64,000 nt of DNA from Streptosporangium album (GCF_014203795.1 NZ_JACHJU010000001.1:3968001-4032000); one strand, 5' to 3'; counted from the stretch's first letter, positions 9,035 through 19,044 are shown. Notes: a model not told the origin generated them from the sequence alone. Translations and numbers: made by a program.

Positions 9035-9553
9035 GTGGCTGAGCCCACCGGTGTCGAGACGCCCGTCGAGGGCGAGCAGGAGTACTCCCCGGAGGAGTTC
9101 CCCTCCGAGTACACCTCCGAGTCCACTGCCAGCGGCGAGGCCGCCGTCCGTAAGCCCATCACCACGGGCAACTCGTACGGCACGGGCCGCCGCAAGGAGT
9201 CCGTCGCCCGTGTCCGCATCGTGCCGGGCACCGGCAAGTGGACGATCAACGGTCGCCCGCTTGACGGCTATTTCCCGAACAAGGTCCACCAGCAGATCGT
9301 CAACGAGCCCTTCGTGGTCCTCGGTGCCGAGGACCAGTTCGACGTCATCGCCCGCATCAACGGTGGCGGCGTGACCGGCCAGGCCGGTGCCCTGCGCATG
9401 GGCCTCGCCCGCGCGCTGACCGTCCTGGACGTCGAGGTCAACCGCGCCCCGCTGAAGAAGGCCGGCTTCCTGACCCGTGACGCCCGCGCCACCGAGCGCA
9501 AGAAGTACGGTCTCAAGAAGGCCCGCAAGGCTCCGCAGTACAGCAAGCGTTAA
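9035..9553 (+). CDS. rpsI: 30S ribosomal protein S9
   Basis: 172 residues, GTG start at 9035 behind GAGGAG. The conserved S9 domain occupies the last ~130 residues ([37 protein letters not shown]), and the terminal [12 protein letters not shown] reaches the P-site tRNA. The first ~40 residues are an acidic Glu/Pro/Ser/Thr-rich extension, as in other actinobacterial S9 proteins. The stop codon is one base away from the glmM start, so the two genes may be translationally coupled. Confidence 0.97.
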   Translation: MAEPTGVETPVEGEQEYSPEEFPSEYTSESTASGEAAVRKPITTGNSYGTGRRKESVARVRIVPGTGKWTINGRPLDGYFPNKVHQQIVNEPFVVLGAEDQFDVIARINGGGVTGQAGALRMGLARALTVLDVEVNRAPLKKAGFLTRDARATERKKYGLKKARKAPQYSKR

Positions 9554-9554
9554 G

Positions 9555-10910
9555 TTGGGGCGCCTTTTCGGCACCGACGGGGTACGTGGGGTCGCGGGGA
9601 GCGACCTCACGGCCGAGCTCGCCATGGACCTGTCCGTGGCCGCGGCTCATGTCCTCGGCGATGCCGGGGCGTTCAACGCCAGCGTCGGGCGGCTAGGCCG
9701 CCCGATCGCCGTCGTGGGCCGGGACCCGCGGGCTTCAGGAGAATTCCTGGAGGCCGCTGTGGTCGCCGGCCTTGCGTCGTCTGGCGTGGACGTCCTCCGG
9801 CTCGGCGTGCTGCCCACCCCGGCGGTCGCTTACCTCACCACGGCTCTCGGAGCCGACATGGGCGTGATGATCTCCGCCTCCCACAACCCGGCCCCGGACA
9901 ACGGGATCAAGTTCCTCACCCGTGGCGGCTACAAGCTGCCCGACGCGGTGGAGAGCGAGATCGAGCAGCGGCTCGGCGAGAAGTGGGAGCGCCCTGTCGG
10001 CGCTTCGGTCGGCCGCGTGCGCGAAGCGTACGGCGAAGCCGACCGTTACGTGTCCCATGTGCTGTCCACCGTGTCCGACCGCCTGGACGGACTGAACGTG
10101 GTCCTCGACTGCGCCCACGGCGCCGCCCACATGGTGGCCCCCGAGGCGTTGCGGAGGGCCGGGGCGACGGTGGAGACCATCGGGGCCCGCCCCGACGGCC
10201 TCAACATCAACGCCGAGGTGGGCTCCACCCATCTGGACAAGCTCCAGCAGATCGTCGTCTCCCGCAACGCGGACGTCGGGATCGCCTACGACGGTGACGC
10301 CGACCGCTGCCTGGCGGTCTCGCACACCGGCGAGGTGGTCGACGGCGACCAGATCATGGCCGTGCTCGCCGCGGCGATGCACGCCGAGGGGAAGCTGGCG
10401 GGGGACACCGTGGTCGCCACCATCATGTCCAACCTGGGTTTCAAGATCGCCATGAAGAACGCGGGCATCGACGTGGTCGAGACCGCCGTCGGTGACCGCT
10501 ACGTGCTGGAGGCCATGAAGGCCGGCGGCTACAACCTCGGTGGTGAGCAGTCCGGCCATGTCCTCATGCTCGACCACGCCACCACCGGAGACGGTCTGCT
10601 GACCTCGCTGCAGTTGCTGGCGGTCATGGCCCGTGCGGGCCGGTCGCTGGCGGAGCTGGCATCGGTGATGACCCGGCTGCCGCAGGTCCTGGTCAACGTC
10701 AAGGGCGTTGATCGGGCGAAGGCCTCGGTTCCGGAGCTGTCGGCCGCGGTCGCGGTGGCGGAGGCGGAGCTCGGGGAGACCGGCCGGGTGCTGATCCGGC
10801 CGAGCGGCACCGAGCCGATGATCCGCGTCATGGTCGAGGCCGCCTCCGGCGAGCAGGCCGAACTGATGGCCGGGCGTCTGGCGGACGTCGTCCGTAAGGC
10901 CTGTATCTGA
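9555..10910 (+). CDS. glmM: phosphoglucosamine mutase, TTG start
   Basis: GlmM converts glucosamine-6-phosphate to glucosamine-1-phosphate for UDP-GlcNAc and peptidoglycan synthesis. The phosphoserine loop is [15 protein letters not shown], the metal-binding loop is DGDADR, and the C-terminal phosphate loop is [12 protein letters not shown]. The start is the TTG at 9555, one base after the rpsI TAA: it gives the family N-terminus (M)[11 protein letters not shown] and a 451-residue protein, the usual length. Earlier in-frame starts lie inside rpsI. GlmS, the preceding enzyme of the pathway, is at 16.7 kb. Confidence 0.95.
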   Translation: MGRLFGTDGVRGVAGSDLTAELAMDLSVAAAHVLGDAGAFNASVGRLGRPIAVVGRDPRASGEFLEAAVVAGLASSGVDVLRLGVLPTPAVAYLTTALGADMGVMISASHNPAPDNGIKFLTRGGYKLPDAVESEIEQRLGEKWERPVGASVGRVREAYGEADRYVSHVLSTVSDRLDGLNVVLDCAHGAAHMVAPEALRRAGATVETIGARPDGLNINAEVGSTHLDKLQQIVVSRNADVGIAYDGDADRCLAVSHTGEVVDGDQIMAVLAAAMHAEGKLAGDTVVATIMSNLGFKIAMKNAGIDVVETAVGDRYVLEAMKAGGYNLGGEQSGHVLMLDHATTGDGLLTSLQLLAVMARAGRSLAELASVMTRLPQVLVNVKGVDRAKASVPELSAAVAVAEAELGETGRVLIRPSGTEPMIRVMVEAASGEQAELMAGRLADVVRKACI

Positions 10911-10912
10911 AC

Positions 10913-10971
10913 GCGGCCGTCCTGCCCCTGTCCGTCGTGCTCCGCACGTCGGATGAGGGCAGGGCGGCCGC
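10913..10971 (+). terminator. terminator-like hairpin after glmM
   Basis: A 15-bp stem (10913-10927 with 10957-10971, one G-U pair) with an extended loop lies just after the glmM stop, in the gap before a convergent operon. The T tract is weak. Confidence 0.6.
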
Positions 10972-11100
10972 GGTTCATCGATCGGTCAAAATACGGGTCT
11001 GCTGACCCTCCGCAGGATCAGGCGCCGTGCCGACTCCGGCCGGGTGCTCTGCCCCGAGGTGCCGCCGCCCGTCCCGGTGACCTGTTGACGTCTGGTCCGG

Positions 11101-11817
11101 TCACTCGTCGCCGGTGAGGGAGAAGCTCCGCAGCCGCTGACCCGCCCAGACGACCGCACCGACGGTGACGATGATCAGGGCGGGTACGGCGAAGCCGAGG
11201 GCGATCTCGGTGGACAGGAACGGCGAGGACGACAGCTGGTCGGCGACCGACTGGGCCCACTGCTGGATGGAGAACTTGCGGGCTCCGGGGACGAAGTTGC
11301 CGACCACGCCCTCCCAGACGAGCGCGTAGACGATGCCGACGGTGACCGCGTGCCGGGTCAGGATGCCCAGCAGCATGAACACCGCCGCGTAGGCGACCCC
11401 TCCGACCAGGGCGCCGAGGGCGAAGCCGTACGCGATTCCGGACTGGAGACCGACCAGGAGGTAGGCCGCGACGAAGGTCGGCACGGCGGAGAACAGCGCG
11501 AGTATCGAGGCGGCGACCAGGAACTTGGTCTGCGCGATGACCGGGCGGGAGATCGGCTTGGCCAGCATGTGGATGATGGTTCCGTCGTCGATCTCGGGAG
11601 CGATCACACCGGTCCCCGCGATCATGCCCAGCAGCGGCAGCATGGTGCCGACGGCGAAGGTCCGCAGGAGTGTGACCGTGGCGCTCTCGCCTCCGCTGCC
11701 GATCATCCGTAGCAGCACGGCCAGCCCGATCAGCACCAGCGGAAGAATGATCAGCAGCCAGATCCGCCGACGGCCGAGCAGCGCCCGATAGGAGATTCCG
11801 GCGATGACACCGTTCAT
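11101..11817 (-). CDS. ABC-2 type transporter permease
   Basis: 238 residues with about six hydrophobic helices (for example WLLIILPLVLIGLAVLL, FAVGTMLPLLGMIAGTGVIA, AAVFMLLGILTRHAVTVGIV). It carries the ABC-2 permease signature region APEIDDGTIIHMLAKPISRP. It is the last gene of a four-gene minus-strand unit, 2 bp after its cognate ATPase. Substrate unknown; this class exports drugs, lipids or polysaccharides, or serves self-resistance. The unit contains two ATPase-permease pairs, so it may form two exporters or one hetero-assembly. Confidence 0.87.
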   Translation of the reverse strand: MNGVIAGISYRALLGRRRIWLLIILPLVLIGLAVLLRMIGSGGESATVTLLRTFAVGTMLPLLGMIAGTGVIAPEIDDGTIIHMLAKPISRPVIAQTKFLVAASILALFSAVPTFVAAYLLVGLQSGIAYGFALGALVGGVAYAAVFMLLGILTRHAVTVGIVYALVWEGVVGNFVPGARKFSIQQWAQSVADQLSSSPFLSTEIALGFAVPALIIVTVGAVVWAGQRLRSFSLTGDE

Positions 11818-11819
11818 GG

Positions 11820-12734
11820 TCAGCTACTCCTGTTGATCAGATAGGAGAAGACGCTCTCCAGGTCTTCGTCGGCCGGGGAGATCTGCCAGACCCGTACTCC
11901 GGCGTCCTTGGCGACCCGGGGCAGCAGCCAGGTGAATCGCCGGAAGTCGACGGCCCGCACCTCCAGGCCCGTCTCGGTGAGCGCGACCGAGCCGGAGGAG
12001 GCGTCGGCGATCAGCGCGGAGGCCAGGCGGCGGTCGTCGCTGGAGCGGACCTGGAACACGTGGGGCCGGTCGGTCATCCTGCGCCTGATCTCGCGGAAGT
12101 CACCGGAGGCGGCGTGGCGGCCGGCGACCAGGACCTCGATGTGCTGGGCGACGCGCTCCACCTCCTCCAGGATGTGCGAGCTGAACAGGATGGTCTTGCC
12201 CGCGGTGCCCATGGCGCGGATCAGATCCATCAGATGCATGCGCTGGCGCGGGTCCATGCCGTTGAACGGCTCGTCGAGCAGGAGCACCTCCGGGTCGTGC
12301 ACGAGGGCCGCGGCGACCTTGACGCGCTGGCGCATCCCCTTGGAGTAGGTCTCCACCCTGCGGTCCTTGGCGGACTCCATGTCGACCATGGCGAGTGCCT
12401 TGCGCGCTGCGTCGTCGGGATTGGGCAGGCGGTGGAGCCTGGCGCTGGACAGCACGTACTGCCAGCCGGTGAGGAAGCCGTAGACGGCCTCGCGTTCGGG
12501 TACCAGGCCGATCGAGCGGTAGATCTCGTGGTTGCGCCAGATCTTCGCGCCGTCCAGGGCCACCGTGCCGCCGGAGGGGGCCAGGAATCCGGCCATCATG
12601 TGCAGCAGAGTGGACTTGCCCGCGCCGTTGGGGCCGAGCAGGCCGGTGACGCCGGGGCCGATGGTCATGCTGACGTCGTTGACGGCGACCACGTTGCCGT
12701 ACCAGCGTGAGACCTGGGCCAGTTCGATTCTCAT
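11820..12734 (-). CDS. ABC transporter ATP-binding protein
   Basis: 304 residues. Walker A is GLLGPNGAGKSTLLHMMAG, the signature is YSKGMRQRVKVAAAL, and Walker B is EVLLLDEPFNGMDPR, followed by the H-loop SSHILEEVERVAQH. A ~90-residue C-terminal extension is typical of the NatA/BcrA exporter type. It overlaps the upstream permease by 4 bp (ATGA) and is followed 2 bp later by its probable partner permease. Confidence 0.9.
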   Translation of the reverse strand: MRIELAQVSRWYGNVVAVNDVSMTIGPGVTGLLGPNGAGKSTLLHMMAGFLAPSGGTVALDGAKIWRNHEIYRSIGLVPEREAVYGFLTGWQYVLSSARLHRLPNPDDAARKALAMVDMESAKDRRVETYSKGMRQRVKVAAALVHDPEVLLLDEPFNGMDPRQRMHLMDLIRAMGTAGKTILFSSHILEEVERVAQHIEVLVAGRHAASGDFREIRRRMTDRPHVFQVRSSDDRRLASALIADASSGSVALTETGLEVRAVDFRRFTWLLPRVAKDAGVRVWQISPADEDLESVFSYLINRSS

Positions 12735-13609
12735 CGTGCGGCGGCCTTCCGGTAGCGCAGGACCAGGGCGGTCATCGACAGGGCGATCAGCGCGAGCATC
12801 AGCAGGATCGTCACCGCGACACCCGTCCCCGACGGGTAGACGGTGGGCGCCGAGGGTTTCGCGCCGAAGAGTCCCACCTGCACCGCGGCGTCGACGAGGA
12901 AGAACGGGTTGATCATCCAGGCCCAGGCCGCGGCGGTGTAGTCGTTCACCGACTCCAGCGTGGCCGCGATGACGGTCGAGACGGCCGAGGTGAGCAGGTA
13001 GAAGGCGATGACCGAGGCCACCCCCAGGCCGCGCCTGGGGGTGAAGGAGGAGATCGCCACGCCGAGGCAGGCCAGCAGCACCGCGTAGCCGACGGCTCCG
13101 GCCATGCTGATCAGGTAGTCGGCGGTGTGCGTGGGCCCGGGGAGGTCGACGACCACTTCGCCGAGGAACAGCACGGTGAGCGGGACCGCCAGCAGCAGGA
13201 ACATCGCCGCGATCATCGCCGCGAGCTTCGCTCCCACATAGTCGACCAGGGTCACCGGGCGTGACAGGTAGAGCGGCAGCACGCGGAATCGCAGGTCGGG
13301 CGCCACCGTGTAGGGGGACTGCGAGGCCAGGAAGATCGCCAGTACGGCCTGCATGGTGACCGCGTACGTGGTGTAGCCCATCGCCTCCCGCTTGACCAGT
13401 GCCATGATTGCGATGGAGACGACCGCGGGGAGCAGCATGACACCCGCGAGCAGGAACGGGATGATCTTCGCGCGGGCCGTACGGCCCAGCCCGAAGACCC
13501 CGCGCAGGCTGTGCACGGTGAGTGCCACGGCCGCGTGGGCGCGGCCGAGCCGTACGCCGTCGTAGTGGCGGTATCCGATGTCGTGGATGACACCTGTGGG
13601 CTCAGACAT
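12731..13609 (-). CDS. ABC transporter permease
   Basis: 292 residues with about six membrane helices (for example IIPFLLAGVMLLPAVVSIAI, KLAAMIAAMFLLLAVPLTVL, GVAVTILLMLALIALSMTAL). The N-terminal motif GVIHDIGYRHYDGVRLGR occurs in actinobacterial ABC-2 permeases. It overlaps the upstream ATPase gene by 8 bp and the downstream ATPase gene by 4 bp, so the operon is tightly coupled. Substrate unknown. Confidence 0.87.
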   Translation of the reverse strand: MSEPTGVIHDIGYRHYDGVRLGRAHAAVALTVHSLRGVFGLGRTARAKIIPFLLAGVMLLPAVVSIAIMALVKREAMGYTTYAVTMQAVLAIFLASQSPYTVAPDLRFRVLPLYLSRPVTLVDYVGAKLAAMIAAMFLLLAVPLTVLFLGEVVVDLPGPTHTADYLISMAGAVGYAVLLACLGVAISSFTPRRGLGVASVIAFYLLTSAVSTVIAATLESVNDYTAAAWAWMINPFFLVDAAVQVGLFGAKPSAPTVYPSGTGVAVTILLMLALIALSMTALVLRYRKAAAR

Positions 13610-14507
13610 TGACCGGCTCCCTGAAGACGTCCTCGATGCGCTGGCGGCCCTGCTCCATGCGGACGAGGCAGAGGTCGAGCTCGCAGACGGCGTCGCGGAG
13701 GGTGTCGAAGGTCTCCGGTGCCCGGACGTGGACCAGGAGCATCCGCCCGTGGGCGGTGACGGTCTCGCCCAGCTCGGTGAGGCGGGTGGCCAGCGCGTCC
13801 TGGCCCTCCTCGACCTCCACGGTGACGGTCTGGGTGGTCTGGGTGAACTCGCCGATGGGCGACGAACGCAGCAGCCTGCCGCCGTCGATCACGATGACGT
13901 GGTCGCAGACCCGCTCCAGCTCGCCCAGGAGGTGGGAGGTGACCAGCACGCTGATGCCGAACTCGGCGCCGATCTTGCGGATCAGCGTGAGCATCTCGTC
14001 GCGCCCCTGCGGGTCGAGGCCGTTGGTGGGCTCGTCCAGGAGCACCAGGCGCGGGTCGTGCACCAGGGCCTGGGCCAGTTTGACCCGCTGTTTCATGCCG
14101 GTGGAGTAGCCGCCCATCGCGCGGTAGCGCTCTTCGTAGAGGCCCACATGGCGCAGCACGTCGGCGGCGCGTTCCCGGGCCGCGGTGCGCGGCAGGCCCG
14201 ACATCCGGGCCATGTGCACGGTGAACTCGGTGGCGGACAGGTCCGGTGGCAGGCAGTCGTGCTCGGGCATGTAACCCACGATCCGGCGGATCTCGGCGCC
14301 CTGGGCCGTCGCGTCCATGCCGAGCACGTGGGCGCTGCCGGCGGAGGGAGGGAGCAGGCCCAGCAGGATCTTTATCAGCGTGGACTTGCCCGCGCCGTTG
14401 GCGCCGACCAGGCCGGTCACGCCGGAACCGACGGTGACGGTGAGCCGGTCGAGTGCCGTCACTCGGGGGAAACGTCTGGTCAGTCCCTCGGTGGCGAGGA
14501 TTGTCAT
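13602..14507 (-). CDS. ABC transporter ATP-binding protein, first gene of the exporter operon
   Basis: 301 residues. Walker A is GLVGANGAGKSTLIKILLG, the signature is YSTGMKQRVKLAQAL, Walker B is LVLLDEPTNGLDPQG, and the H-loop is TSHLLGELERVCDH. It heads the operon 14507-11101. No Shine-Dalgarno is visible at the ATG; instead TAGTGT lies 6 nt upstream, so the operon mRNA probably begins at the start codon. Confidence 0.9.
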   Translation of the reverse strand: MTILATEGLTRRFPRVTALDRLTVTVGSGVTGLVGANGAGKSTLIKILLGLLPPSAGSAHVLGMDATAQGAEIRRIVGYMPEHDCLPPDLSATEFTVHMARMSGLPRTAARERAADVLRHVGLYEERYRAMGGYSTGMKQRVKLAQALVHDPRLVLLDEPTNGLDPQGRDEMLTLIRKIGAEFGISVLVTSHLLGELERVCDHVIVIDGGRLLRSSPIGEFTQTTQTVTVEVEEGQDALATRLTELGETVTAHGRMLLVHVRAPETFDTLRDAVCELDLCLVRMEQGRQRIEDVFREPVNV

Positions 14508-14513
14508 GCTCGG

Positions 14514-14519
14514 ACACTA
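14514..14519 (-). promoter_or_regulatory. -10 hexamer TAGTGT, leaderless-type
   Basis: TAGTGT lies 6 nt before the ATG of the first ABC gene and would drive the four-gene operon. Confidence 0.55.
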
Positions 14520-14590
14520 CCTACCGGGTGGCGGGAATTCCTCCGCCCCACGGAGGAACCGTCCCTCCTCCGTGAGGGCGGACAGGCCTC

Positions 14591-15550
14591 CTACCGGTGT
14601 CCGGAACCGCGTGGACGCCGCGCCGGGAGGCGCACGCCGAACCTGGACCAGTAGGCCTTCTGGACGGTCAGCGTCAGGGTGCCCGCGATGACCATGCCAG
14701 CGATGTTCACCCCGAGCTGGGTGACCGATGCCGCCACGTCGCCCCAGAGGGTCAGTGCCGCGGCGAGGGCGAAGTAGCCGGCGGCGGGGACCGTGGTCAC
14801 CGAGATGAAGACGCCCACCAGGGCGGAGGACTTGCCCGCGGTGACCGAGAGCACGCCTGCCGCGCCGGCGAGCAGCGCCACGATGAAGGACCACCTGTCG
14901 GGCTTGACGATGAACTCGATCTCCTTGTGGCCGTTCAGGCTCGACGGTCCTATCCAGCCCAGCCCGCGCAGGGCCAGGGCGCAGGCGAAGGTGATCGTGA
15001 TGGCGGCCACGAAGCCGATGGCCAGGGTGCGCAGGGCACGTCCGATCAGCTGTGGGTCACGGCGGAGCAGGCCGAAGCAGACCGCGGCGATCGCCCCGAA
15101 CTCCGGACCCAGCACCATCGCGCCGACGATGAGGATGGGGGAGTTGACGATCACACCGATCGCGGCGATCTGCGTGGCGATCGTCAGGAACGCCAGGAAG
15201 GCCCAGGTGAGCCGGGAGTCGTCGCCGACCTTCCGGGCGAACTCCGCCCAGACCACGGCGTCGTCCCCCTCGCCGGGCGCCTCCTCCTCGGCGCGGTCGG
15301 CCGCGTCCGAGATCGACAGGTCGACCTGCTCGGCGGCGATGGAGCCCTCCGCGCACAGGCCGAGCTGCTGGAGCCGCTCGATCACCTCGTTGGCGGCCTC
15401 CCGGGCGATGTCGAGCTGGATCAGATCCCCCTTGGGGGAGCGGGCCGCGCCGGGGAGCACGACGAGATTGGTCACGCCGACGGCGTCGTCGAGCAGCCCC
15501 AGGACGTCGTCCGTCAGCTCCGGCGGGCTGATCACACGTAGATGCAGCAC
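14591..15550 (-). CDS. DUF389 family membrane protein
   Basis: 319 residues. The N-terminal soluble part (1-~115) begins MLHLRVISPPELTDDVLGLL and contains an acidic stretch (EEEAPGEGDD). It is followed by about six membrane helices with the DUF389 block NSPILIVGAMVLGPEFGAIA. The family is widespread and its function is unproven, so I assign none. The GTG at 15550 has TAAGGT 6 nt upstream and no ribosome binding site. It lies between coaA and the ABC operon on the same strand. Confidence 0.88.
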   Translation of the reverse strand: MLHLRVISPPELTDDVLGLLDDAVGVTNLVVLPGAARSPKGDLIQLDIAREAANEVIERLQQLGLCAEGSIAAEQVDLSISDAADRAEEEAPGEGDDAVVWAEFARKVGDDSRLTWAFLAFLTIATQIAAIGVIVNSPILIVGAMVLGPEFGAIAAVCFGLLRRDPQLIGRALRTLAIGFVAAITITFACALALRGLGWIGPSSLNGHKEIEFIVKPDRWSFIVALLAGAAGVLSVTAGKSSALVGVFISVTTVPAAGYFALAAALTLWGDVAASVTQLGVNIAGMVIAGTLTLTVQKAYWSRFGVRLPARRPRGSGHR

Positions 15551-15556
15551 GGGCCA

Positions 15557-15562
15557 ACCTTA
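15557..15562 (-). promoter_or_regulatory. -10 hexamer TAAGGT, leaderless-type
   Basis: TAAGGT lies 6 nt before the GTG of the DUF389 gene. Confidence 0.5.
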
Positions 15563-15618
15563 GGACCCGGGTGCCGGGTCACCGGAGTCAGGGGCCGGTC
15601 CGTGACCGGTGGCGGGGG

Positions 15619-16551
15619 TCAGATGCGGCGGAGCCGTACGCGCCGGATGGAGTGGTTGGCGCCCTTGTGCAGCACGAGGCCGGCCCTGCCCCTGGTGGGG
15701 GCGATGTTCTCCACGAGGTTGCGCTCGTTGATGTCGCGCCACACGTTCCTGGCGAACGCGGTCGCCTCGTCGTCCGAGAGCTCGGCGAGGTATTTGAAGT
15801 AGGACTTGGGGTCTTCGAAGGCCGTGCGCCGGAGCTTGTGGAAGCGGTCCACGTACCAGTCGCGGATGTGCTCGGTCTTGGCGTCCACGTAGATGGAGAA
15901 GTCGAAGTAGTCGTTGACCGCGAGCGCGGTGGGCGGCGCGGGCTGCAGGACGTTGAGGCCCTCGACGATGAGGATGTCGGGCCGGCGCACGACCTGGGTC
16001 GCGCCGGGCACGATGTCGTACTCCAGGTGGCTGTAGACGGGAGCGCTCACCTCGGGCAGCCCGGCCTTGACGTCGGCGACGAACCTCACCAGGGCCCGCC
16101 GGTCGTAGCTCTCCGGGAAGCCCTTCCTGTGCATGATGTCCCTGGCGGTGAGGACCTCGTTCGGGTAGAGGAAGCTGTCGGTGGTGACCAGGTCCACCCG
16201 GGGGTGCTCGGGCCAGCGGGCCAGCAGGGTGTGCAGCAGCCGGGCGGTGGTGGACTTGCCGACCGCGACGCTGCCGGCGATGCCCAGGACGTACGGCGCG
16301 GGCCGCGGGCTGGTCCCCAGGAAGGTGTTGAGCGCCGCGCTGCGCTGCCTGGCCCCGGTGAAGTGGAGGTTGAGCAGCCGGGTCAGCGGCAGGTAGATGT
16401 CGGTGACCTCGGCGAGGTCGATCGGGTCGTCGATCCCGCGCAACTCCTCGAGCTCGTCCTCGGTGAGCGTCAGGGGCGTGTTCTTGCGGAGGTCGCCCCA
16501 CTGCTCCCGGCTCAGCTCGACGTACGGCGTCGCGTCCCACCCGTTGGTCAT
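15619..16551 (-). CDS. coaA: type I pantothenate kinase
   Basis: CoaA phosphorylates pantothenate, the first step of coenzyme A synthesis. 310 residues with the P-loop [17 protein letters not shown] near residue 100, the conserved [12 protein letters not shown], and the C-terminal [20 protein letters not shown]. The family's usual length is ~310-320. The ATG has TAGGCT 8 nt upstream, no Shine-Dalgarno, and is divergent from glmS across a short gap. Holo-ACP synthase, which consumes CoA, is encoded nearby at 18.7 kb. Confidence 0.95.
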   Translation of the reverse strand: MTNGWDATPYVELSREQWGDLRKNTPLTLTEDELEELRGIDDPIDLAEVTDIYLPLTRLLNLHFTGARQRSAALNTFLGTSPRPAPYVLGIAGSVAVGKSTTARLLHTLLARWPEHPRVDLVTTDSFLYPNEVLTARDIMHRKGFPESYDRRALVRFVADVKAGLPEVSAPVYSHLEYDIVPGATQVVRRPDILIVEGLNVLQPAPPTALAVNDYFDFSIYVDAKTEHIRDWYVDRFHKLRRTAFEDPKSYFKYLAELSDDEATAFARNVWRDINERNLVENIAPTRGRAGLVLHKGANHSIRRVRLRRI

Positions 16552-16559
16552 GGTCCCGA

Positions 16560-16565
16560 AGCCTA
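16560..16565 (-). promoter_or_regulatory. -10 hexamer TAGGCT for coaA, leaderless-type
   Basis: TAGGCT lies 8 nt before the coaA ATG, the same hexamer as upstream of tsaB and glmS. Confidence 0.55.
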
Positions 16566-16648
16566 CTGACCAGCCGGAGGCGGTCGCCTGCGGGGACGGC
16601 TCTGCCTGATGCCGGGCAGGATTCTTGGGACCCCGGGGGGGTTCTCCA

Positions 16649-16654
16649 TAGGCT
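16649..16654 (+). promoter_or_regulatory. -10 hexamer TAGGCT for glmS
   Basis: TAGGCT is followed by a leader of ~30 nt containing AGAGGGGG 6 bases before the glmS ATG at 16691. Here the message is leadered, unlike its divergent neighbour coaA. Confidence 0.5.
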
Positions 16655-16690
16655 CAACGGTCCATCCTTCCCATGACAGAGGGGGTTGCC

Positions 16691-18535
16691 ATGTGTGGAA
16701 TCGTGGGATACGTCGGCCGTCGGCAGGCGGTCGAGGTCGCGATCGAAGGGCTCGGGCGCCTTGAGTACCGGGGGTATGACTCGTCCGGGATCGCGCTGGT
16801 CGGGGCCGACGGCGCGCTGACCGTGGAGAAACGGGCCGGGAAGCTGGTCAACCTGCGTTCCGTGCTCGCCGCGCGCCCCGCGCCGCCGTCGACGGTGGGG
16901 ATCGGGCACACCCGGTGGGCCACCCACGGTGCGCCGACCGACCGCAACGCCCACCCGCACACCGACTGCGAGGCGCGGATCGCGGTCATCCACAACGGCA
17001 TCATCGAGAACTTCGCCACGCTCCGGACCGAGCTGGAGAACGACGGGCACAAGCTCGCCTCCGAGACCGACACCGAGGTGGTGGCGCACCTGCTGGAACG
17101 GTTCGCCGGGGACGGCCTGGCCGAGGCGATGCGCCGGGCGTGCCGGCGGCTGGAGGGGGCGTTCACGCTGCTGGCGGTCTCGGTGGACGAGCCCGACGTG
17201 GTCGTCGGCGCGCGGCGCAACTCACCGCTGGTGGTCGGGCGCGGGGAGGGGGAGAACTTCCTGGGCTCGGACGTGGCGGCGTTCATCGCCTACACGCGGG
17301 AGGCGGTCGAGCTCGGCCAGGACCAGGTGGTCGAGCTGCGCAGGTCGGGGGTCACGGTCACCGACTTCCACGGAGCCTCCGCACTGACGCGTGACTACCA
17401 CGTGGACTGGGACGCCTCCGCCGCGGAGAAGGGCGGCCACGACTACTTCATGCTCAAGGAGATCGCCGAGCAGCCGCGGGCGGTCGCCGACACGCTGCTC
17501 GGCCGGGTCGGGGCCGACGGGCAGCTGGTGCTGGACGAGATGCGGCTGTCGGACCAGGAGCTGCGGGACATCAACAAGATCATCGTTGTCGCGTGCGGGA
17601 CCTCCTACCACGCGGGGCTCATCGCGAAGTACGCCATCGAGCACTGGGCCGGGGTGCCGTGTGAGGTCGAGCTGGCCAGCGAGTTCCGCTATCGCGACCC
17701 GATCCTCAACCGGGACACGCTGGTCGTCGTGATCACCCAGTCCGGAGAGACGATGGACACGCTGATGGCCGTACGGCACGCCCGCGAGCAGCGGTCCCGG
17801 GTGCTGGCCATCTGCAACGTGAACGGTTCCACGATCCCGCGCGAGTCCGACGCCGTCCTCTACACCCACGCGGGTCCGGAGATCGCCGTCGCCTCCACCA
17901 AGGCCTTCCTCACCCAGCTCGTGGCCTGCTACCTCGTGGCCCTCTACCTGGCCCAGATCCGGGGCACCAAGTTCGGTGACGAGATCTCCCAGGTCATCGA
18001 GTGGCTGGCTCAGATACCGGCCAGGGTCGAGGAGGTGCTCCGGACCGTGGAACCGGTCCGCGCGCTGGCCCGCTCGCTGGCCGACGAGCGCTGCGTGCTC
18101 TTCCTCGGCCGCCACGTGGGCTTCCCCGTCGCGCTGGAGGGAGCGCTGAAACTCAAGGAGCTGGCCTACATGCACGCCGAGGGCTTCGCGGCGGGCGAGC
18201 TCAAGCACGGCCCGATCGCACTGATCGAGGAAGGGCTGCCGGTGGTGGTCGTCGTCCCCTCGCCGATCGGCCAGCGCGTGCTCCACGACAAGATCGTATC
18301 GAACATCCAGGAGATCCGGGCCAGGGGCGCCATGACCATCGTCATCGCGGAGGAGGGCGACAGCGCGGTCGCGCCCTATGCCGACACGCTGATCAGCATC
18401 CCCGCCGTGCCGACGCTGCTCCAGCCGCTGGTCGCCACGGTGCCGCTGCAGGTCTTCGCCTGCGAGCTGGCCGCCGCCAAGGGCCACGACGTCGACCAGC
18501 CCCGTAACCTGGCCAAGTCCGTCACCGTGGAGTAG
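16691..18535 (+). CDS. glmS: glutamine-fructose-6-phosphate aminotransferase (isomerizing)
   Basis: GlmS makes glucosamine-6-phosphate from fructose-6-phosphate and glutamine, the entry to UDP-GlcNAc. I start at ATG 16691 because that places the catalytic Cys at position 2 ([11 protein letters not shown]) and because AGAGGGGG precedes it; the in-frame ATG at 16673 would bury the nucleophile. The glutaminase domain covers ~1-240, and two SIS domains follow ([36 protein letters not shown]). The conserved C-terminus LAKSVTVE is present. No glmS ribozyme was recognised upstream. Confidence 0.97.
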   Translation: MCGIVGYVGRRQAVEVAIEGLGRLEYRGYDSSGIALVGADGALTVEKRAGKLVNLRSVLAARPAPPSTVGIGHTRWATHGAPTDRNAHPHTDCEARIAVIHNGIIENFATLRTELENDGHKLASETDTEVVAHLLERFAGDGLAEAMRRACRRLEGAFTLLAVSVDEPDVVVGARRNSPLVVGRGEGENFLGSDVAAFIAYTREAVELGQDQVVELRRSGVTVTDFHGASALTRDYHVDWDASAAEKGGHDYFMLKEIAEQPRAVADTLLGRVGADGQLVLDEMRLSDQELRDINKIIVVACGTSYHAGLIAKYAIEHWAGVPCEVELASEFRYRDPILNRDTLVVVITQSGETMDTLMAVRHAREQRSRVLAICNVNGSTIPRESDAVLYTHAGPEIAVASTKAFLTQLVACYLVALYLAQIRGTKFGDEISQVIEWLAQIPARVEEVLRTVEPVRALARSLADERCVLFLGRHVGFPVALEGALKLKELAYMHAEGFAAGELKHGPIALIEEGLPVVVVVPSPIGQRVLHDKIVSNIQEIRARGAMTIVIAEEGDSAVAPYADTLISIPAVPTLLQPLVATVPLQVFACELAAAKGHDVDQPRNLAKSVTVE

Positions 18536-18554
18536 GCGGCCGCCCGCGGTCGCG

Positions 18555-18575
18555 TTGTCCACAGCCTGTGGACAG
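18555..18575. promoter_or_regulatory. two inverted DnaA-box-like 9-mers in a 19-bp palindrome
   Basis: TTGTCCACA (18555-18563) matches the actinobacterial DnaA-box consensus, and TGTGGACAG (18567-18575) is CTGTCCACA on the other strand. Together they form the perfect palindrome TGTCCACAGCCTGTGGACA (18556-18574) in the glmS-acpS gap. It may be a DnaA-binding or titration site; a different palindromic regulator site or a small hairpin is also possible. Confidence 0.45.
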
Positions 18576-18681
18576 CGTCTCTGGATTACCGGCCCAAATG
18601 ATGGGGAACAGGCTCAGATCACGTATCGGCCCGGCATTCCCGGCGGATAACTGGGAAACGGTCACGGTCTACGGGTTTCGC

Positions 18682-18687
18682 TACCCT
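18682..18687 (+). promoter_or_regulatory. -10 hexamer TACCCT, leaderless-type
   Basis: TACCCT lies 6 nt before the acpS GTG. Confidence 0.5.
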
Positions 18688-18693
18688 GAAGCC

Positions 18694-19044
18694 GTGATCG
18701 TGGGCATCGGCGTGGACGTCGTGGACGTGGCCCGGTTCGAGAAGACGCTGGAGCGGAGCCCCGGACTGCGGGCGAGGCTGTTCACCGAGGGTGAGCGGAT
18801 CCTGGCCGTGCAGTCCCTGGCCGCGCGGTTCGCGGCCAAGGAGGCGGTGGCCAAGGCGCTCGGCGCGCCTCCGGGCCTGGCCCACCTGGACGCCGAGGTC
18901 CGGACCGGTGAGTACGGCCGGCCGGAGCTCCACGTGAGCGGCCGGGTCGCCGAGGTCGCGGCCGCGCTCGGTGTGACGCGGTGGCACGTGTCGCTGACGC
19001 ACGACGGGGGCGTGGCCGTCGCCTATGTGATCGCCGAAGGCTGA
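18694..19044 (+). CDS. acpS: holo-[acyl-carrier-protein] synthase
   Basis: AcpS transfers 4'-phosphopantetheine from CoA to apo-ACP for fatty acid synthesis. 116 residues, start GTG 18694. The Mg-binding motif is [13 protein letters not shown] and the second motif is [13 protein letters not shown]; the C-terminal block is [15 protein letters not shown]. The upstream in-frame start would add a non-conserved segment across the DnaA-box palindrome. TACCCT lies 6 nt upstream and there is no ribosome binding site. Confidence 0.94.
   Translation: MIVGIGVDVVDVARFEKTLERSPGLRARLFTEGERILAVQSLAARFAAKEAVAKALGAPPGLAHLDAEVRTGEYGRPELHVSGRVAEVAAALGVTRWHVSLTHDGGVAVAYVIAEG

Noticed and set aside
16566..16690. 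glmS ribozyme ahead of glmS
   Set aside because: The gap is short, shows a -10 and a ribosome binding site, and no ribozyme core could be recognised.
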